This document shows, piece by piece, positions 34,907 through 43,950 of a stretch of DNA of 64,000 nucleotides (position 1 is the first letter of the stretch; each line of letters opens with the position of its first letter). Both the position numbers and the translations under genes were made by a program. Below the pieces are notes generated by a model. The model searched no databases and was not told where the DNA came from. It was given only the letters and a program-made list of their open reading frames with translations. The stretch is taken from NCBI GenBank assembly GCA_963761525.1, contig CAVXHG010000006.1, positions 682,001 through 746,000 on the forward strand, read 5' to 3'. Origin of the DNA: BOG-931 sp963761525. GTDB lineage: Bacteria > Pseudomonadota > Alphaproteobacteria > Rhizobiales > Xanthobacteraceae.

Positions 34907-35022
34907 GGTGCGCTCGTACGCGGCTGTTGCAGGTTGCGCGGTTATTGCACATTTGGATGTGGGGATCGCGCAGGCTACGGCAAGCGGCGCTTTGTCGCCC
35001 GGTCGAAGCGCCGCCAGACCGC

Positions 35023-36090
35023 TTAGGTATTGGCTGTGACACTTTGCTCGGCGCGATCCAACTGCGCCAGCCGGTAGACGGCAATCGAAACAAGCCAGCT
35101 GACAGCAAAAATCGCGATGATCAAATAGCCCAGGCTGCCGAAGTGATCGTTGAGCCCGCCGACAAACAGCCAGAACGGTCCATCGAGGTTCAAGCGGTCT
35201 GCGAGCAGACCCAGCGCTTCGATGCCGCCGATCAGCACGGCCACCAGCACCGAAACGAAAGTGATGGTGAGGTTGTAATAAAGTTTGCGGATCGGCTTGG
35301 TGAAAGCCCAGCCGTAGGCGCCGAGCATCAACACGCCATCGCTGGTATCGATAAGTGACATGCCCGCGGTGAACAGTGCGGGAAACACCATGATCGACCA
35401 GATCGGCAATCCCTTGGATGCTTCCGCCGCCGAGATGCCCAGCACACCGATCTCGGTTGCGGTGTCGAAACCGAGCCCGAACAGCAGTCCGAGCGGATAC
35501 ATATGCCAGCTTCGCGAGACGATGCCGAATAACGGCCTGAACACGCGGCCGAGAAATCCGCGCTGCGCCAGGAGGCGATCGACGTCCTCTTCGACGAAAC
35601 TGCCGCCGCGCCGCACTTCGCGAAACGTGCGATAGACCGAACGCAAGATCATGAAGTTCGCAGCGGCGACGAGGAGCAGAAAGATCGCCGAGATCGATGT
35701 GCCGATTGTGCCGCCGATCAGCTTCAATTCTTCGAAGCGGTCTTGCAGCGCGCTCGCCGTCAAAGCGACGGCAGCGGAGGCAAGCACCACAACGGTCGAG
35801 TGACCGAGCGAGAAGAACAGGCCGACCGAGAGCGGCCGCTTGCCCTCCTGCATCAGCTTGCGGGTGACATTGTCGATGGCCGCGATGTGGTCTGCATCGA
35901 CAGCGTGGCGAAGCCCAAACGCGTAAGCCAGGAACGCGGTCCCGACCAATGTTGGATAATCGCGAAATGCAACCAGCGCCCACACCCAGGCTAGAACGTT
36001 GGCTGCGATCAGCGCGCCATAGATCGTGGCAAGCTTGCCGCGGATTTCCGCGTTTCGATCATTGAACAAACTGGCCAAAGCAGCGCGCAT
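35023..36090 (-). CDS. NiCoT-family nickel/cobalt permease
   Basis: Protein of 355 residues from ATG at 36090. The diagnostic metal motif RHAVDADHIAAIDN lies in helix II (near residue 62), followed by GLFFSLGHSTVVVLAS and LGFDTATEIGVL, all signatures of HoxN/NixA-type transporters. About eight membrane helices are present. It imports Ni2+ or Co2+ at high affinity for enzymes such as hydrogenase, urease or B12 synthesis. No such genes are adjacent and no riboswitch was recognised upstream, so the served enzyme is unknown. Confidence 0.92.
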   Translation of the reverse strand: MRAALASLFNDRNAEIRGKLATIYGALIAANVLAWVWALVAFRDYPTLVGTAFLAYAFGLRHAVDADHIAAIDNVTRKLMQEGKRPLSVGLFFSLGHSTVVVLASAAVALTASALQDRFEELKLIGGTIGTSISAIFLLLVAAANFMILRSVYRTFREVRRGGSFVEEDVDRLLAQRGFLGRVFRPLFGIVSRSWHMYPLGLLFGLGFDTATEIGVLGISAAEASKGLPIWSIMVFPALFTAGMSLIDTSDGVLMLGAYGWAFTKPIRKLYYNLTITFVSVLVAVLIGGIEALGLLADRLNLDGPFWLFVGGLNDHFGSLGYLIIAIFAVSWLVSIAVYRLAQLDRAEQSVTANT

Positions 36091-36205
36091 GATGCGGCAC
36101 GCTACCGACTCCGCCTGTCTGCACGCAAGAGCGGATGAGCGGAATTTAGATAATCGTCATATCGGCGAGAGTTGGGCCGCCGCCGATCGTGACGGGATTG
36201 TTCTG

Positions 36206-37177
36206 TTATTCCGGCTGGATACCTGCGGTGCGGATCACTTCGCCCCAGCGCTGAGTTTCAGTTTTCAGAAAGGCGGCCATTTCCGCCGGCGTGCCGCCAC
36301 CCGGCGACAGGCTAAGCGCCTTGTATCGCTCGAGCAGTTCCGGATCCTTCATGGCCTTGTTGACGGCGTCGTTGAGCTTGGCGATCACGCCGTCCGGAGT
36401 CCTCGGCGGCGCCGTCAGGGCATTCCAGGTATCGGAATCACAGCCGGTCACGCCGGATTCCTCCAGTGTGGGGATATCCGGAATTGCCGGCGCCCGCTGC
36501 TTGGTCGTGACCGCAAGGATGCGGGCCTTGCCGGCTCTGTCGAGTCCGATCGACGTCGCAAGCTCGGTGAACATCAGGTCGACGTGGCCGGCAATCAAAT
36601 CGTTCAGCGCCGGCGCAGTACCCTTATACGGCACGTGAACCAGCTTGGTGTGCGTGATGCTCTCGAACAGTTCGGCGGTGAGGTGCGAGGTCGTGCCGAC
36701 GCCCTGGGATGCGTAATTGAGCGTCCCCGGATGGGCTTTGGCATAAGCGATAAACTCCTGCACGGTTTTCGCCGGAAAATCCGGGCGTACCAGAAGCACA
36801 TTTGGTACGTGCGACATGATCGCGACCGGCTTGAGCTGGGTCGGATCGTAATTGAGCGACTTGTACAGGAACGGATTCGTGGTGATCGGCGACGGCTGCG
36901 ACGCTAGCAGCGTGTAGCCGTCAGGGTCCAAATGGTACACGTAATCGGCCCCAACGCTGCCGCCGGCGCCGCTCTTGTTGTCGACAACGAGCGGCTGGCC
37001 CAGCAGTGGGCCCACCTTCGCCGCGACGATCCGCGTTACGGTGTCGACGCCGCCGCCAGCCGGAACTGATACCCACACCTTGATCGGATGGTCGGGAAAA
37101 TTCGCGTCCTGTGCGCCTGCAGCCGCCGCCACCAAAAGGCAGCCGCACACGGCAATTGCAATGGAACGTCCAAACAT
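36206..37177 (-). CDS. Bug/TctC-type solute-binding receptor (1)
   Basis: Protein of 323 residues from ATG at 37177, with GGAG upstream. Signal peptide (FGRSIAIAVCGCLLVAAAAGA), then FPDHPIKVWVSVPAGGGVDTVTRI, LLGQPLVVDNKSGAGGSVGADYV and VHVPYKGTAPALNDLIAGHVDLM, the classic Bug fold. These periplasmic proteins bind carboxylates and other small molecules for tripartite tricarboxylate transporters or for signalling. No TctA/TctB genes are nearby; three more orphan receptors lie in this window. The ligand is unknown. Confidence 0.9.
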   Translation of the reverse strand: MFGRSIAIAVCGCLLVAAAAGAQDANFPDHPIKVWVSVPAGGGVDTVTRIVAAKVGPLLGQPLVVDNKSGAGGSVGADYVYHLDPDGYTLLASQPSPITTNPFLYKSLNYDPTQLKPVAIMSHVPNVLLVRPDFPAKTVQEFIAYAKAHPGTLNYASQGVGTTSHLTAELFESITHTKLVHVPYKGTAPALNDLIAGHVDLMFTELATSIGLDRAGKARILAVTTKQRAPAIPDIPTLEESGVTGCDSDTWNALTAPPRTPDGVIAKLNDAVNKAMKDPELLERYKALSLSPGGGTPAEMAAFLKTETQRWGEVIRTAGIQPE

Positions 37178-37349
37178 ACGTAAAGCTCCCAGATCCGTCG
37201 CCACAATGATGAAGGGCATAGCCGAGATTTAAGTCCCGGTCCCGCGACCCGCTGCCGCGTTATGCATGCCGGTTCTGCCGTACCGTGGTTCACAAATCAA
37301 ATGGCGAGCCATAGGATCGCCGCCCAACGCGTAAGGGAGAGGCGTCGCG

Positions 37350-38076
37350 ATGAGCAAGCTTGATTTCATTCTTGAAGAACTGGTGACCGCCAACCGCATC
37401 CTGGCCAAGGAGGGGATTGTCGATTTCCTTCGGCCATGTCAGCGCCCGCCATCCCGATAATCCGCAGCACTTTCTGCTCTCGCGTGCCCGCGCCCCGGAG
37501 CGTATCGAGCGTGGCGACATCGTCGAATATACGCACGACGGCACGGCGATCGACGAGCGCGGACGGGCGCCCTATCTGGAGCGGTTCATCCACGGCGCGA
37601 TCTACGAGGCGCGGCCCGACGTACACTCCGTCGTGCATAATCACTCGCCGAGCGTGATTCCGTTCGGGGTGACCAACAAGAAATTGAAGCCGCTTTTGCA
37701 TATGTGCGCCTCGATCGGCCACGAAGTGCCGGTGTGGGATTCCCACGACAAGTTTGGCGACACCACGTTGCTGGTCAGCGACATGGACATGGGGCGCGAT
37801 CTGGCGAAGCTGATCGGCTCGAACCCGAGCGCGCTGATGCGCGGCCACGGCGCGACCGTCGTTGGCCGCTCGGTGCGCCACTCGGTGTTCGTTTCGGTGT
37901 ATCTCGAGGTCGGCGCCAAACTGCAGATGCAGTCCATGGCGATGGGTGACATCAAGTATCTCACGCCCGGCGAGGTCGACAAGATCGCGGCGCGCGTCAC
38001 CGACTACACACTCAATCGCGCGTGGGAGAACTGGGCGCGCCGCGCCGACCGCGAGATGCAGCCGCAGCCTGCTTAA
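37350..38076 (+). CDS. Class II aldolase/adducin-family protein, split by one inserted base
   Basis: ATG at 37350 (MSKLDFILEELVTANRILA) runs into a shift at about 37421; the neighbouring frame continues SFGHVSARHPDNPQHFLLSR. Deleting one T (GATTTCC) restores an intact protein of about 241 residues. The metal-binding histidines (HSVVHNHSPSV; the later His in LMRGHGATVVG) and the conserved Glu region match fuculose-phosphate-aldolase-like enzymes and related decarboxylases. It lies divergent from a Bug receptor, which may supply the substrate. The insertion fits the error pattern seen in other genes here. Confidence 0.83.
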
Positions 38077-38101
38077 GGTCGGAGCCGGAGCGCTCACGTC
38101 A

Positions 38102-38275
38102 ATGATGACAGCAGTCTTTGCAACCCTGCTTGCCGCGCTCGTATTCGAGTTTGCCGGGTACGGCCGTGCCGCGGTCGCTTGTCTGCTGCTTTCGCTTGGC
38201 CTCGGGGCGTGGCTTTTCCTGTGGGAGGTCTATAGCCCCGACTACGGCTTCCGCATGCCGTGGCTCGAACTGTAG
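38102..38275 (+). CDS. Small membrane protein upstream of dsbB
   Basis: 57 residues starting MMTAVFATLLAALVFEFAGYGR, with a second hydrophobic stretch ACLLLSLGLGAWLFLWEV and a short polar end (YSPDYGFRMPWLEL). GGAGCCGGAG lies just upstream of the ATG. It is between the aldolase and dsbB, all on the same strand with short gaps, so likely part of one transcript. No known family. Confidence 0.55.
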   Translation: MMTAVFATLLAALVFEFAGYGRAAVACLLLSLGLGAWLFLWEVYSPDYGFRMPWLEL

Positions 38276-38304
38276 ATGGCTCGAACTATGAAACGGCTCG
38301 AGCT

Positions 38305-38892
38305 ATGAGCGGCATCGCGCAAGTTGATGCTCCGGTTGCGGCGACGCTCGACCGGTTGCTCCTGATGACCATGCTGATCGCGCTCGCGGCTACGCTGACC
38401 GCGGCGATGGTGATGCAATACGCGTTCGGCGAAATCCCGTGCCCGCTTTGCCTGCTGCAGCGTTACGCCATGTTCGGCTGCTGCTTCGGAATTGTCATGC
38501 AGCTAGGATCGGAAAATTCGGAGCGCGGCGCCGGCGTCGGTGCGCTCTTTGCGCTGGTGCTTCTGATAATTTCGGTGCGGCAGACGCTGCTCGATCTGTT
38601 CCCGCGTCCGGGTCATGCGTATGTCGGCAGCGCCGTGTTCGGGCTTCATATGCCGGTTTGGTCGGTGTTGATCGCGGTCGCTTTGCTTGCCGGCTTTGCC
38701 GTACGGTTGGCGTTGTTTGGTGCGGCGCGTCCGTCCGCTCCAAATGTATTGCCGCTGATGGGCCGTTTGACCCGATACATCGCCTTCTATGTCGTCCTTA
38801 TCTGCGCGATCAATTTCGGATCTGTCGTCGTTCAGTGCGGTGCGGGTGAATGCCACACCACGGGATACGTCCTGCTCTCTTCACCGCATTGA
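38305..38892 (+). CDS. DsbB-family disulfide-forming membrane protein
   Basis: Protein of 195 residues from ATG at 38305. Four or five membrane helices; CPLC at residues 46-49 follows the first helix (EIPCPLCLLQRYAMFG), as in DsbB, with the quinone-proximal Arg nearby. The usual second cysteine pair in the loop before the fourth helix is absent; instead Cys178 and Cys183 (VQCGAGECHTTG) sit at the extreme C-terminus. It probably passes electrons from periplasmic dithiols to quinone through this variant pair. The in-frame upstream start at 38260 is less likely. Confidence 0.8.
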   Translation: MSGIAQVDAPVAATLDRLLLMTMLIALAATLTAAMVMQYAFGEIPCPLCLLQRYAMFGCCFGIVMQLGSENSERGAGVGALFALVLLIISVRQTLLDLFPRPGHAYVGSAVFGLHMPVWSVLIAVALLAGFAVRLALFGAARPSAPNVLPLMGRLTRYIAFYVVLICAINFGSVVVQCGAGECHTTGYVLLSSPH

Positions 38893-38950
38893 CCGAACGG
38901 CGTCGGCGGGCGAGAGATGCCGCCGTGACTTGCCACCGGGGGGAGACATC

Positions 38951-39934
38951 ATGCGGCTGCGTTTTCTGGTTGTGATCGGTGTCGCGCTGATCGCGACGGT
39001 AGGTACTGGTTTGACGGCATCGGCTGATCAGACGTCGGCCAATCAGTCCTGGCCGACGCGGCCGGTACGCTTCATCGTCACGCTTGGTGCCGGCAGCGGC
39101 GCGGATATCGGCGCGCGGCTACTCGCCGATCGTCTCAGCCAGCGTTGGGGTCAGCCCATCGTTGTCGATAATCGCCCGGGCGGCGACGCCATCGTCGCCA
39201 TCAATGCCTTCGTCTCGGCTCACGACGATCACGTCTTGCTGTTCTCGCCGACGGCGTCGTTCACCGCGCATCCGTACCTGCACGATAACCTGCCGTACAA
39301 GGCCAGCGACCTCGCCCCGATCGCGCGGGTCTCCAACACTCTCATCGGCGTTTCGGTGCCGGTTGGATTGAAACCGAATTCGCTCAAAGAACTTGTGGCG
39401 ATGGTGCGCGAGCAGCCCGGCCAGTTGAACTGGGCCGGCGTGACCGGTGCGCTGGATTTCGTGTTCGCCGGCTGGCTCAAGCAGGAAGGGCTAAACATCA
39501 ACAAGGTGCCGTACAAGAACCCCGTCGATGCCGCGAACGATCTCGCCGAAGGGCGCGTGCAGGTCTACGAGGCATCGCTCGCGATCGTGCGGCCGCAAAT
39601 GCAGTCCGGCAAAATCAAGGAATTGGCGGTCGTGAATACGGTTCGTGCGCCGACACTGCCGGACCTGCCGACAGCGGCTGAAGCCGGGTTTCCCGGGCTC
39701 ACGCTCGACGGGCTGGTGGGTTTGTTCGGTCCGTCCGACATGCCGCTTGCGCTTCGCCAGCGCATTGCATCCGATATCCGCGCGGTTGCCGACAAGACTT
39801 TTGAGGATCGTTTGACCACCACCGGCCAGCTCATGAATATCGGCGGACCGGAAGAATTCGGAAAATCGATCGACGCGCAGCGCGCCCAGGTCGCGGCTTA
39901 TGCGAAAGAGCTTGGCGTCGCTCCGATGCAGTAA
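38951..39934 (+). CDS. Bug/TctC-type solute-binding receptor (2)
   Basis: Protein of 327 residues from ATG at 38951 (GGGGGGAG upstream). Signal peptide (LRFLVVIGVALIATVGTGLTASA), mature start SWPTRPVRFIVTLGAGSGADIGARLLADRL, then PIVVDNRPGGDAIVAINAF and KVPYKNPVDAANDLAEGRVQV. Periplasmic carboxylate-binding type. It follows dsbB by about 60 bases and precedes the TauD-like dioxygenase by 190 bases. No transporter membrane components are present. Confidence 0.9.
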   Translation: MRLRFLVVIGVALIATVGTGLTASADQTSANQSWPTRPVRFIVTLGAGSGADIGARLLADRLSQRWGQPIVVDNRPGGDAIVAINAFVSAHDDHVLLFSPTASFTAHPYLHDNLPYKASDLAPIARVSNTLIGVSVPVGLKPNSLKELVAMVREQPGQLNWAGVTGALDFVFAGWLKQEGLNINKVPYKNPVDAANDLAEGRVQVYEASLAIVRPQMQSGKIKELAVVNTVRAPTLPDLPTAAEAGFPGLTLDGLVGLFGPSDMPLALRQRIASDIRAVADKTFEDRLTTTGQLMNIGGPEEFGKSIDAQRAQVAAYAKELGVAPMQ

Positions 39935-40124
39935 ACCGGCCAATATTCCGCTGTCGAGCGAATAGCCGACATGGCGGGACCGGCCAGCTGTCGGCGAAGG
40001 GCCGTTCGGTGTTGAAGCTGCCAGTTCGAGCTCGCCGCGGAAATCCTCAGCGCCCGCCAGCTTTGCACGATCACGTAACTGACGTAGCATGGTTGGACAT
40101 CATTGACCCGCCGAGGAGGCAAAG

Positions 40125-41000
40125 ATGTCACCAGTCGCCGAGCGAACCCGGGCAATTTCCGTTACTAAACTGCATCCGAAGATCGGCGCGGAAATCCGCG
40201 GCGTCGATCTTAGCCGAGCGTTGGACGAAGAGACATTGCGGCAGATCAGGGACGCTTGGCACAGCCACACGGTGCTGCTGTTCCGCGATCAGGATCTCAG
40301 TGAAGACGATCAGCGCCGGTTTGCTTCCCATTTTGGCCCTGTTGCGAAGCGAGTGCCGCCGAAGCCGGGCGCAAAAGGGGCGGAAGACTCAGTAGCCTGG
40401 GACGACATGATGATGGTTAGCGATCATGTCGATGCTAACGGCAAGGCGCTCGGTACGCTCGGCCATGGCGAAATGTGGTTCCACACCGACAAGTGCTACC
40501 ACCGGCAGCCGCATCGCGCGACATTCCTCTACGGCATCGAAATTCCGTCCGAGGGTGGGCACACCCAGTTTTCCAGCATGTATGCCGCTTACGAAAACCT
40601 GCCGGCCGATCTGAAACAACGGCTTAACGGCGTCATGGTTGTGCAGGGCCAGCAATATAACGTTGGCCGCCGCATCGACGTGACGCTGCCGCTCGAGAGC
40701 ACCCATCACTGTGCGCAGCCGATTTTCGTCAGCAATCCCGGCTCCGGTCGCAAGGCGCTTTACGTCGCCAGCCAGAACTCGATGTGGATCGAAGGCATGG
40801 ACCGTGGCGAAAGCGAAGCGCTATTGCAGCGGCTATTCGCCATCGCCGAGGATCCCGCAATCATCTACGAGCACGCTTGGCGGCGTGGTGATCTCATCAT
40901 GTGGGACAATCTCGCCTGCCTGCACGCGCGCACCGATTGGCCGAGCGAGCAGCGTCGAACGTTGCGCCGGTGCACGGTCGAGGGCGAACCGCTTTACTAA
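40125..41000 (+). CDS. TauD/TfdA-family alpha-ketoglutarate-dependent dioxygenase (2)
   Basis: Protein of 291 residues from ATG at 40125, with GAGGAGG at good distance. Iron ligands are His120 and Asp122 (WFHTDKCYHRQP) and the distal His in ACLHARTDW; the 2-oxoglutarate-binding Arg lies in RRTLRRCTV. The 2,4-D/taurine dioxygenase N-terminus IGAEIRGVDLSRALDEETL is typical. Encoded directly before a Bug receptor gene, a common pairing for uptake and oxidative opening of an organic acid. It is clearly a paralogue of the protein at 10632-11519. Confidence 0.9.
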   Translation: MSPVAERTRAISVTKLHPKIGAEIRGVDLSRALDEETLRQIRDAWHSHTVLLFRDQDLSEDDQRRFASHFGPVAKRVPPKPGAKGAEDSVAWDDMMMVSDHVDANGKALGTLGHGEMWFHTDKCYHRQPHRATFLYGIEIPSEGGHTQFSSMYAAYENLPADLKQRLNGVMVVQGQQYNVGRRIDVTLPLESTHHCAQPIFVSNPGSGRKALYVASQNSMWIEGMDRGESEALLQRLFAIAEDPAIIYEHAWRRGDLIMWDNLACLHARTDWPSEQRRTLRRCTVEGEPLY

Positions 41001-41022
41001 AACGCTTAAATCGCGGGCGGAC

Positions 41023-41997
41023 ATGCTGAAACATTCCCGCCGAAGTATTTTGCAGACGGTCGCGGGCGTCACGGCGCTCACGGTGTTGCCGCGCTCGGCG
41101 TGGCCGCTCGACTATCCAACACGGCCGGTGCATTTGATCGTCGGCTTTGCAGCCGGCACCGGGCCGGACCTTATCGCCCGCCTGATCGGACAGCGGCTGA
41201 CGGACCGGCTCGGTCAGCAATTCGTCGTCGAGAACCGGCCGGGCGCGGGCAGCAGCATGGCAGCACAGGATGTGGTTGCCGCGACCGCCGATGGCTACAC
41301 GTTACTGCTTGCCGCCAATGCAAATACCGTCAACACCAGCCTTTATCCGAACCTGCCGTTCAACTTTGTACGCGACATTGCGGCTGTGGGCATGATTTGC
41401 AGCGCACCTAATGTGCTGATTGCCAACCCGGCCTTGCCAGCAAAAACCTTTGCGGAGTTCCTCACTTACGCGAAAGCAAATCCCGGCCGGATCAACATGG
41501 CATCGGCCGGTATCGGCACAACGCCTCATCTCTTGTACGAGCTATTGCGGATGATGACGGGCATTCAATTGGTTCACGTGCCCTATCGAGGTGGGTACAT
41601 CGCCGATCTCCTGAGCGGTCAGGTGCAGGTCGTGTTTTCAACAATAGCCCAGGCGCTCGAGTACGTCAGGGACGGCAGATTGCGCGCGCTTGCGGTGAGC
41701 AGCGCGACACGGTCGGAGGCTTTGCCCGACGTGCCGGCAATAGGTGAATATGTGCCGGGCTATGACGCCAGCGGCTGGTTTGGCATTTGCGCGCCCGCGG
41801 CCACGCCCGGGGCCGTCGTCGACAAGCTCAACAACGAGATCAACGACATCGTTGCCGAGCCGGCCACGCGAGCGCGCCTCGTTGGTTTGGGCCTGCGGCC
41901 GCTGTCTATGACATCCGCGCAGTTTGGTGAACTGATCGCCACTGACACTGAAAAGTGGGCGAAGGTCATTCGATCGGCCGATATCAAGATCGAGTAG
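41023..41997 (+). CDS. Bug/TctC-type solute-binding receptor (3), probable Tat substrate
   Basis: Protein of 324 residues from ATG at 41023, 22 bases after the dioxygenase stop. The N-terminus HSRRSILQTVAGVTALTVL has a twin-arginine signal look. Mature motifs are LDYPTRPVHLIVGFAAGTGPDLIAR, QQFVVENRPGAGSSMAAQDVV and LVHVPYRGGYIADLLSGQVQVVF. It may deliver the substrate of the preceding oxygenase. It ends close to a hairpin terminator shared with pckA. Confidence 0.9.
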   Translation: MLKHSRRSILQTVAGVTALTVLPRSAWPLDYPTRPVHLIVGFAAGTGPDLIARLIGQRLTDRLGQQFVVENRPGAGSSMAAQDVVAATADGYTLLLAANANTVNTSLYPNLPFNFVRDIAAVGMICSAPNVLIANPALPAKTFAEFLTYAKANPGRINMASAGIGTTPHLLYELLRMMTGIQLVHVPYRGGYIADLLSGQVQVVFSTIAQALEYVRDGRLRALAVSSATRSEALPDVPAIGEYVPGYDASGWFGICAPAATPGAVVDKLNNEINDIVAEPATRARLVGLGLRPLSMTSAQFGELIATDTEKWAKVIRSADIKIE

Positions 41998-42035
41998 TTG
42001 AACAGATTGGATCGCGGACATAACAGGTATCGCAG

Positions 42036-42068
42036 AAATAAAAACGGCGGCTCTTAAGCCGCCATTTT
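42036..42068 (-). terminator. Terminator between Bug receptor (3) and pckA
   Basis: GGCGGCT (42046-42052), a 4-base loop and AGCCGCC (42057-42063) form a perfect hairpin. On the minus strand it is followed by GTTTTTATTT, a good rho-independent terminator for pckA; on the plus strand ATTTTCA follows, so it may also stop transcripts from the receptor gene. Confidence 0.85.
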
Positions 42069-42089
42069 CAATAGCGATCTTTGGCGCTG

Positions 42090-43709
42090 TTATTCCGCGG
42101 CGAGGCGGACTTCCGGCGCAGCGGCGCGTACGTCGGCATCGACGTGCTTTTCATATTTGACGAAGTTGTCCTGGAACATGCGGACCAGCTTGCGCGCGGT
42201 CTCATCGAACGCAGCTTTGTCCTTCCAGGTCTTCATCGGATAGAGCAGGTGCGGCTCGACGCCCGGCACCGAGGTCGGCACCGCGAAACCGAAATAAGGA
42301 TCGGTGCGATAGCTGGCGTTTTTCAGTGAGCCGTCGAGTGCGCCGGTGACCAGCGCCCGGGTCGCCTTGATCGGCATGCGGCGGCCGACGCCGTAGATTC
42401 CGCCGGTCCAGCCGGAATTGACCAGCCAGCAATCGACGTCGTGTTTCTTGATCAGGTCGCGCAGCAGATTGCCGTATTCAGACGGCGGGCGCGGCAGGAA
42501 CGGCGCGGCAAAGCAGGTCGAGAATTCCGGCTCGACGCCGACCAGGCCCTTTTCCGTGCCGGCAACCTTGGCGGTGTAGCCGGAGAGGAAGTGATACATC
42601 GCCTGGGCTGGCGTCAGCTTGGCGATCGGCGGCATCACGCCGAATGCATCAGCGGTCAGAAAGACGATGTTCTTCGGCTGGCCGGCAAAGCCGGTCTTCG
42701 AAGCGAGCGGCATGAACTCGACCGGATAGGCCGAGCGGGTGTTTTCGGTGAGCTTGTCGCTGTCGAAATCACAGACGCCGGTTTCCGGATCGAACATGAC
42801 ATTTTCGAGCACCGCACCGAAGCGATTGGTCGCGGCATAGATTTCCGGCTCGGCTTCCTGCGAGAGCTTGATGGTTTTTGCGTAACAGCCACCTTCGAAA
42901 TTGAAGATGCCGTTCTCGCTCCAGCCATGCTCGTCGTCACCGATCAGCACGCGGTTCGGATCGGCCGACAGCGTGGTCTTGCCGGTGCCCGACAGACCGA
43001 AGAACAGCGCAACGTCGCCGTCCTTGCCGACATTGGCGGAGCAGTGCATCGGCATCACGCCCTGGGCCGGCAGATAGAAATTAAGCGTTGTGAACACCGA
43101 CTTCTTCATTTCGCCGGCATAAGAAGACCCGCAGATCAGTACGATCTTGCGGGTGAAATCGATCGCCACCATGGTGTCGGAGCCTTCGCGTCCGCCGTGA
43201 CGTTTGGCGTCCGGTTTGAACGACGGCATGTCGACGATGGTCATATCCGGCACATAGCTCGCGAGCGCGGAGCGCTCGGGCCGGATCAGAAGCTGACGAA
43301 TGAACAGCGAGTGCCATGCGAGCTCGGTATAGACCCGCGCCTTGATGCGGTATTGCGGATCGGCGCCGCCGTAGAGATCCTGCGCGAACAGGCTCTTGCC
43401 CTTGGCGTGGGCGATGAAGTCGGCGAGCAGCGTGTCGAATTGCTGTTGGCTCTGTTTGCGGTTGCCGTCCCACCACACCGTGTTCTCGGTCAGGGCATCG
43501 ACGACCGTGTGTTTGTCCTTGGGCGAGCGGCCGGTGTGATGGCCAGTCTCGGCGCAGAACGCGCCGCCCTGAACCAGCCGGCCTTCGCCGTTGCGGATGG
43601 CGTGTTCGACCAGCAGGGTGTCGGGCAAATTCCAGCGAACCTCGGCGAGATCCTTAAATCCGAATTTGTCGGCGCCGTAAGCACCGTTCCTCAACCCCGT
43701 TTCCTGCAC
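42090..43709 (-). CDS. pckA: Phosphoenolpyruvate carboxykinase (ATP)
   Basis: Protein of 539 residues, full length. Starts GTG at 43709 with GGAGG at 43715-43719. The kinase-1a/P-loop GLSGTGKTTLSADP and kinase-2 GDDEHGWSENGIFNFEGGCYAK are intact, as are the substrate-binding region near GRSPKDKH and the metal-site TADAFGVMPP. It decarboxylates and phosphorylates oxaloacetate to PEP using ATP, the entry to gluconeogenesis. Its position next to chvI is conserved in Hyphomicrobiales, and the ChvG/ChvI system is known to influence pckA in rhizobia. A terminator follows. Confidence 0.97.
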   Translation of the reverse strand: MQETGLRNGAYGADKFGFKDLAEVRWNLPDTLLVEHAIRNGEGRLVQGGAFCAETGHHTGRSPKDKHTVVDALTENTVWWDGNRKQSQQQFDTLLADFIAHAKGKSLFAQDLYGGADPQYRIKARVYTELAWHSLFIRQLLIRPERSALASYVPDMTIVDMPSFKPDAKRHGGREGSDTMVAIDFTRKIVLICGSSYAGEMKKSVFTTLNFYLPAQGVMPMHCSANVGKDGDVALFFGLSGTGKTTLSADPNRVLIGDDEHGWSENGIFNFEGGCYAKTIKLSQEAEPEIYAATNRFGAVLENVMFDPETGVCDFDSDKLTENTRSAYPVEFMPLASKTGFAGQPKNIVFLTADAFGVMPPIAKLTPAQAMYHFLSGYTAKVAGTEKGLVGVEPEFSTCFAAPFLPRPPSEYGNLLRDLIKKHDVDCWLVNSGWTGGIYGVGRRMPIKATRALVTGALDGSLKNASYRTDPYFGFAVPTSVPGVEPHLLYPMKTWKDKAAFDETARKLVRMFQDNFVKYEKHVDADVRAAAPEVRLAAE

Positions 43710-43950
43710 TTACGCCTCCGATTGATGGCCTACGTTGTCGGCATAAATTCCGCCTGGCCTTGGTCCGCCGACTTGGTTTTGATGGGCTTGCCCGCCGGCA
43801 AGCTTGCGACCCTATATCGACCGGGAAACTTTCTGCCAAGACCAAGTTTGCGCCAAGCCTAATCGGAGGAATGTGCCCGTTTTCCTCGTGTTGCAACGCA
43901 GCGAAAGCTGGGCTGGTTCCCGGCCGGCCCCGCCGCTTTTTGCGGCAAGA

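Noticed and set aside
34907..35983. Minus-strand open frame continuing upstream of the small membrane protein, overlapping the nickel permease
   Set aside because: The permease frame carries the RHAVDADH metal motif and helices; the overlapping frame has no recognisable fold and is a shadow.
42441..43862. Plus-strand open frame of over 470 codons opposite pckA
   Set aside because: It is antisense to an intact, highly conserved pckA and lacks a ribosome site or family features.
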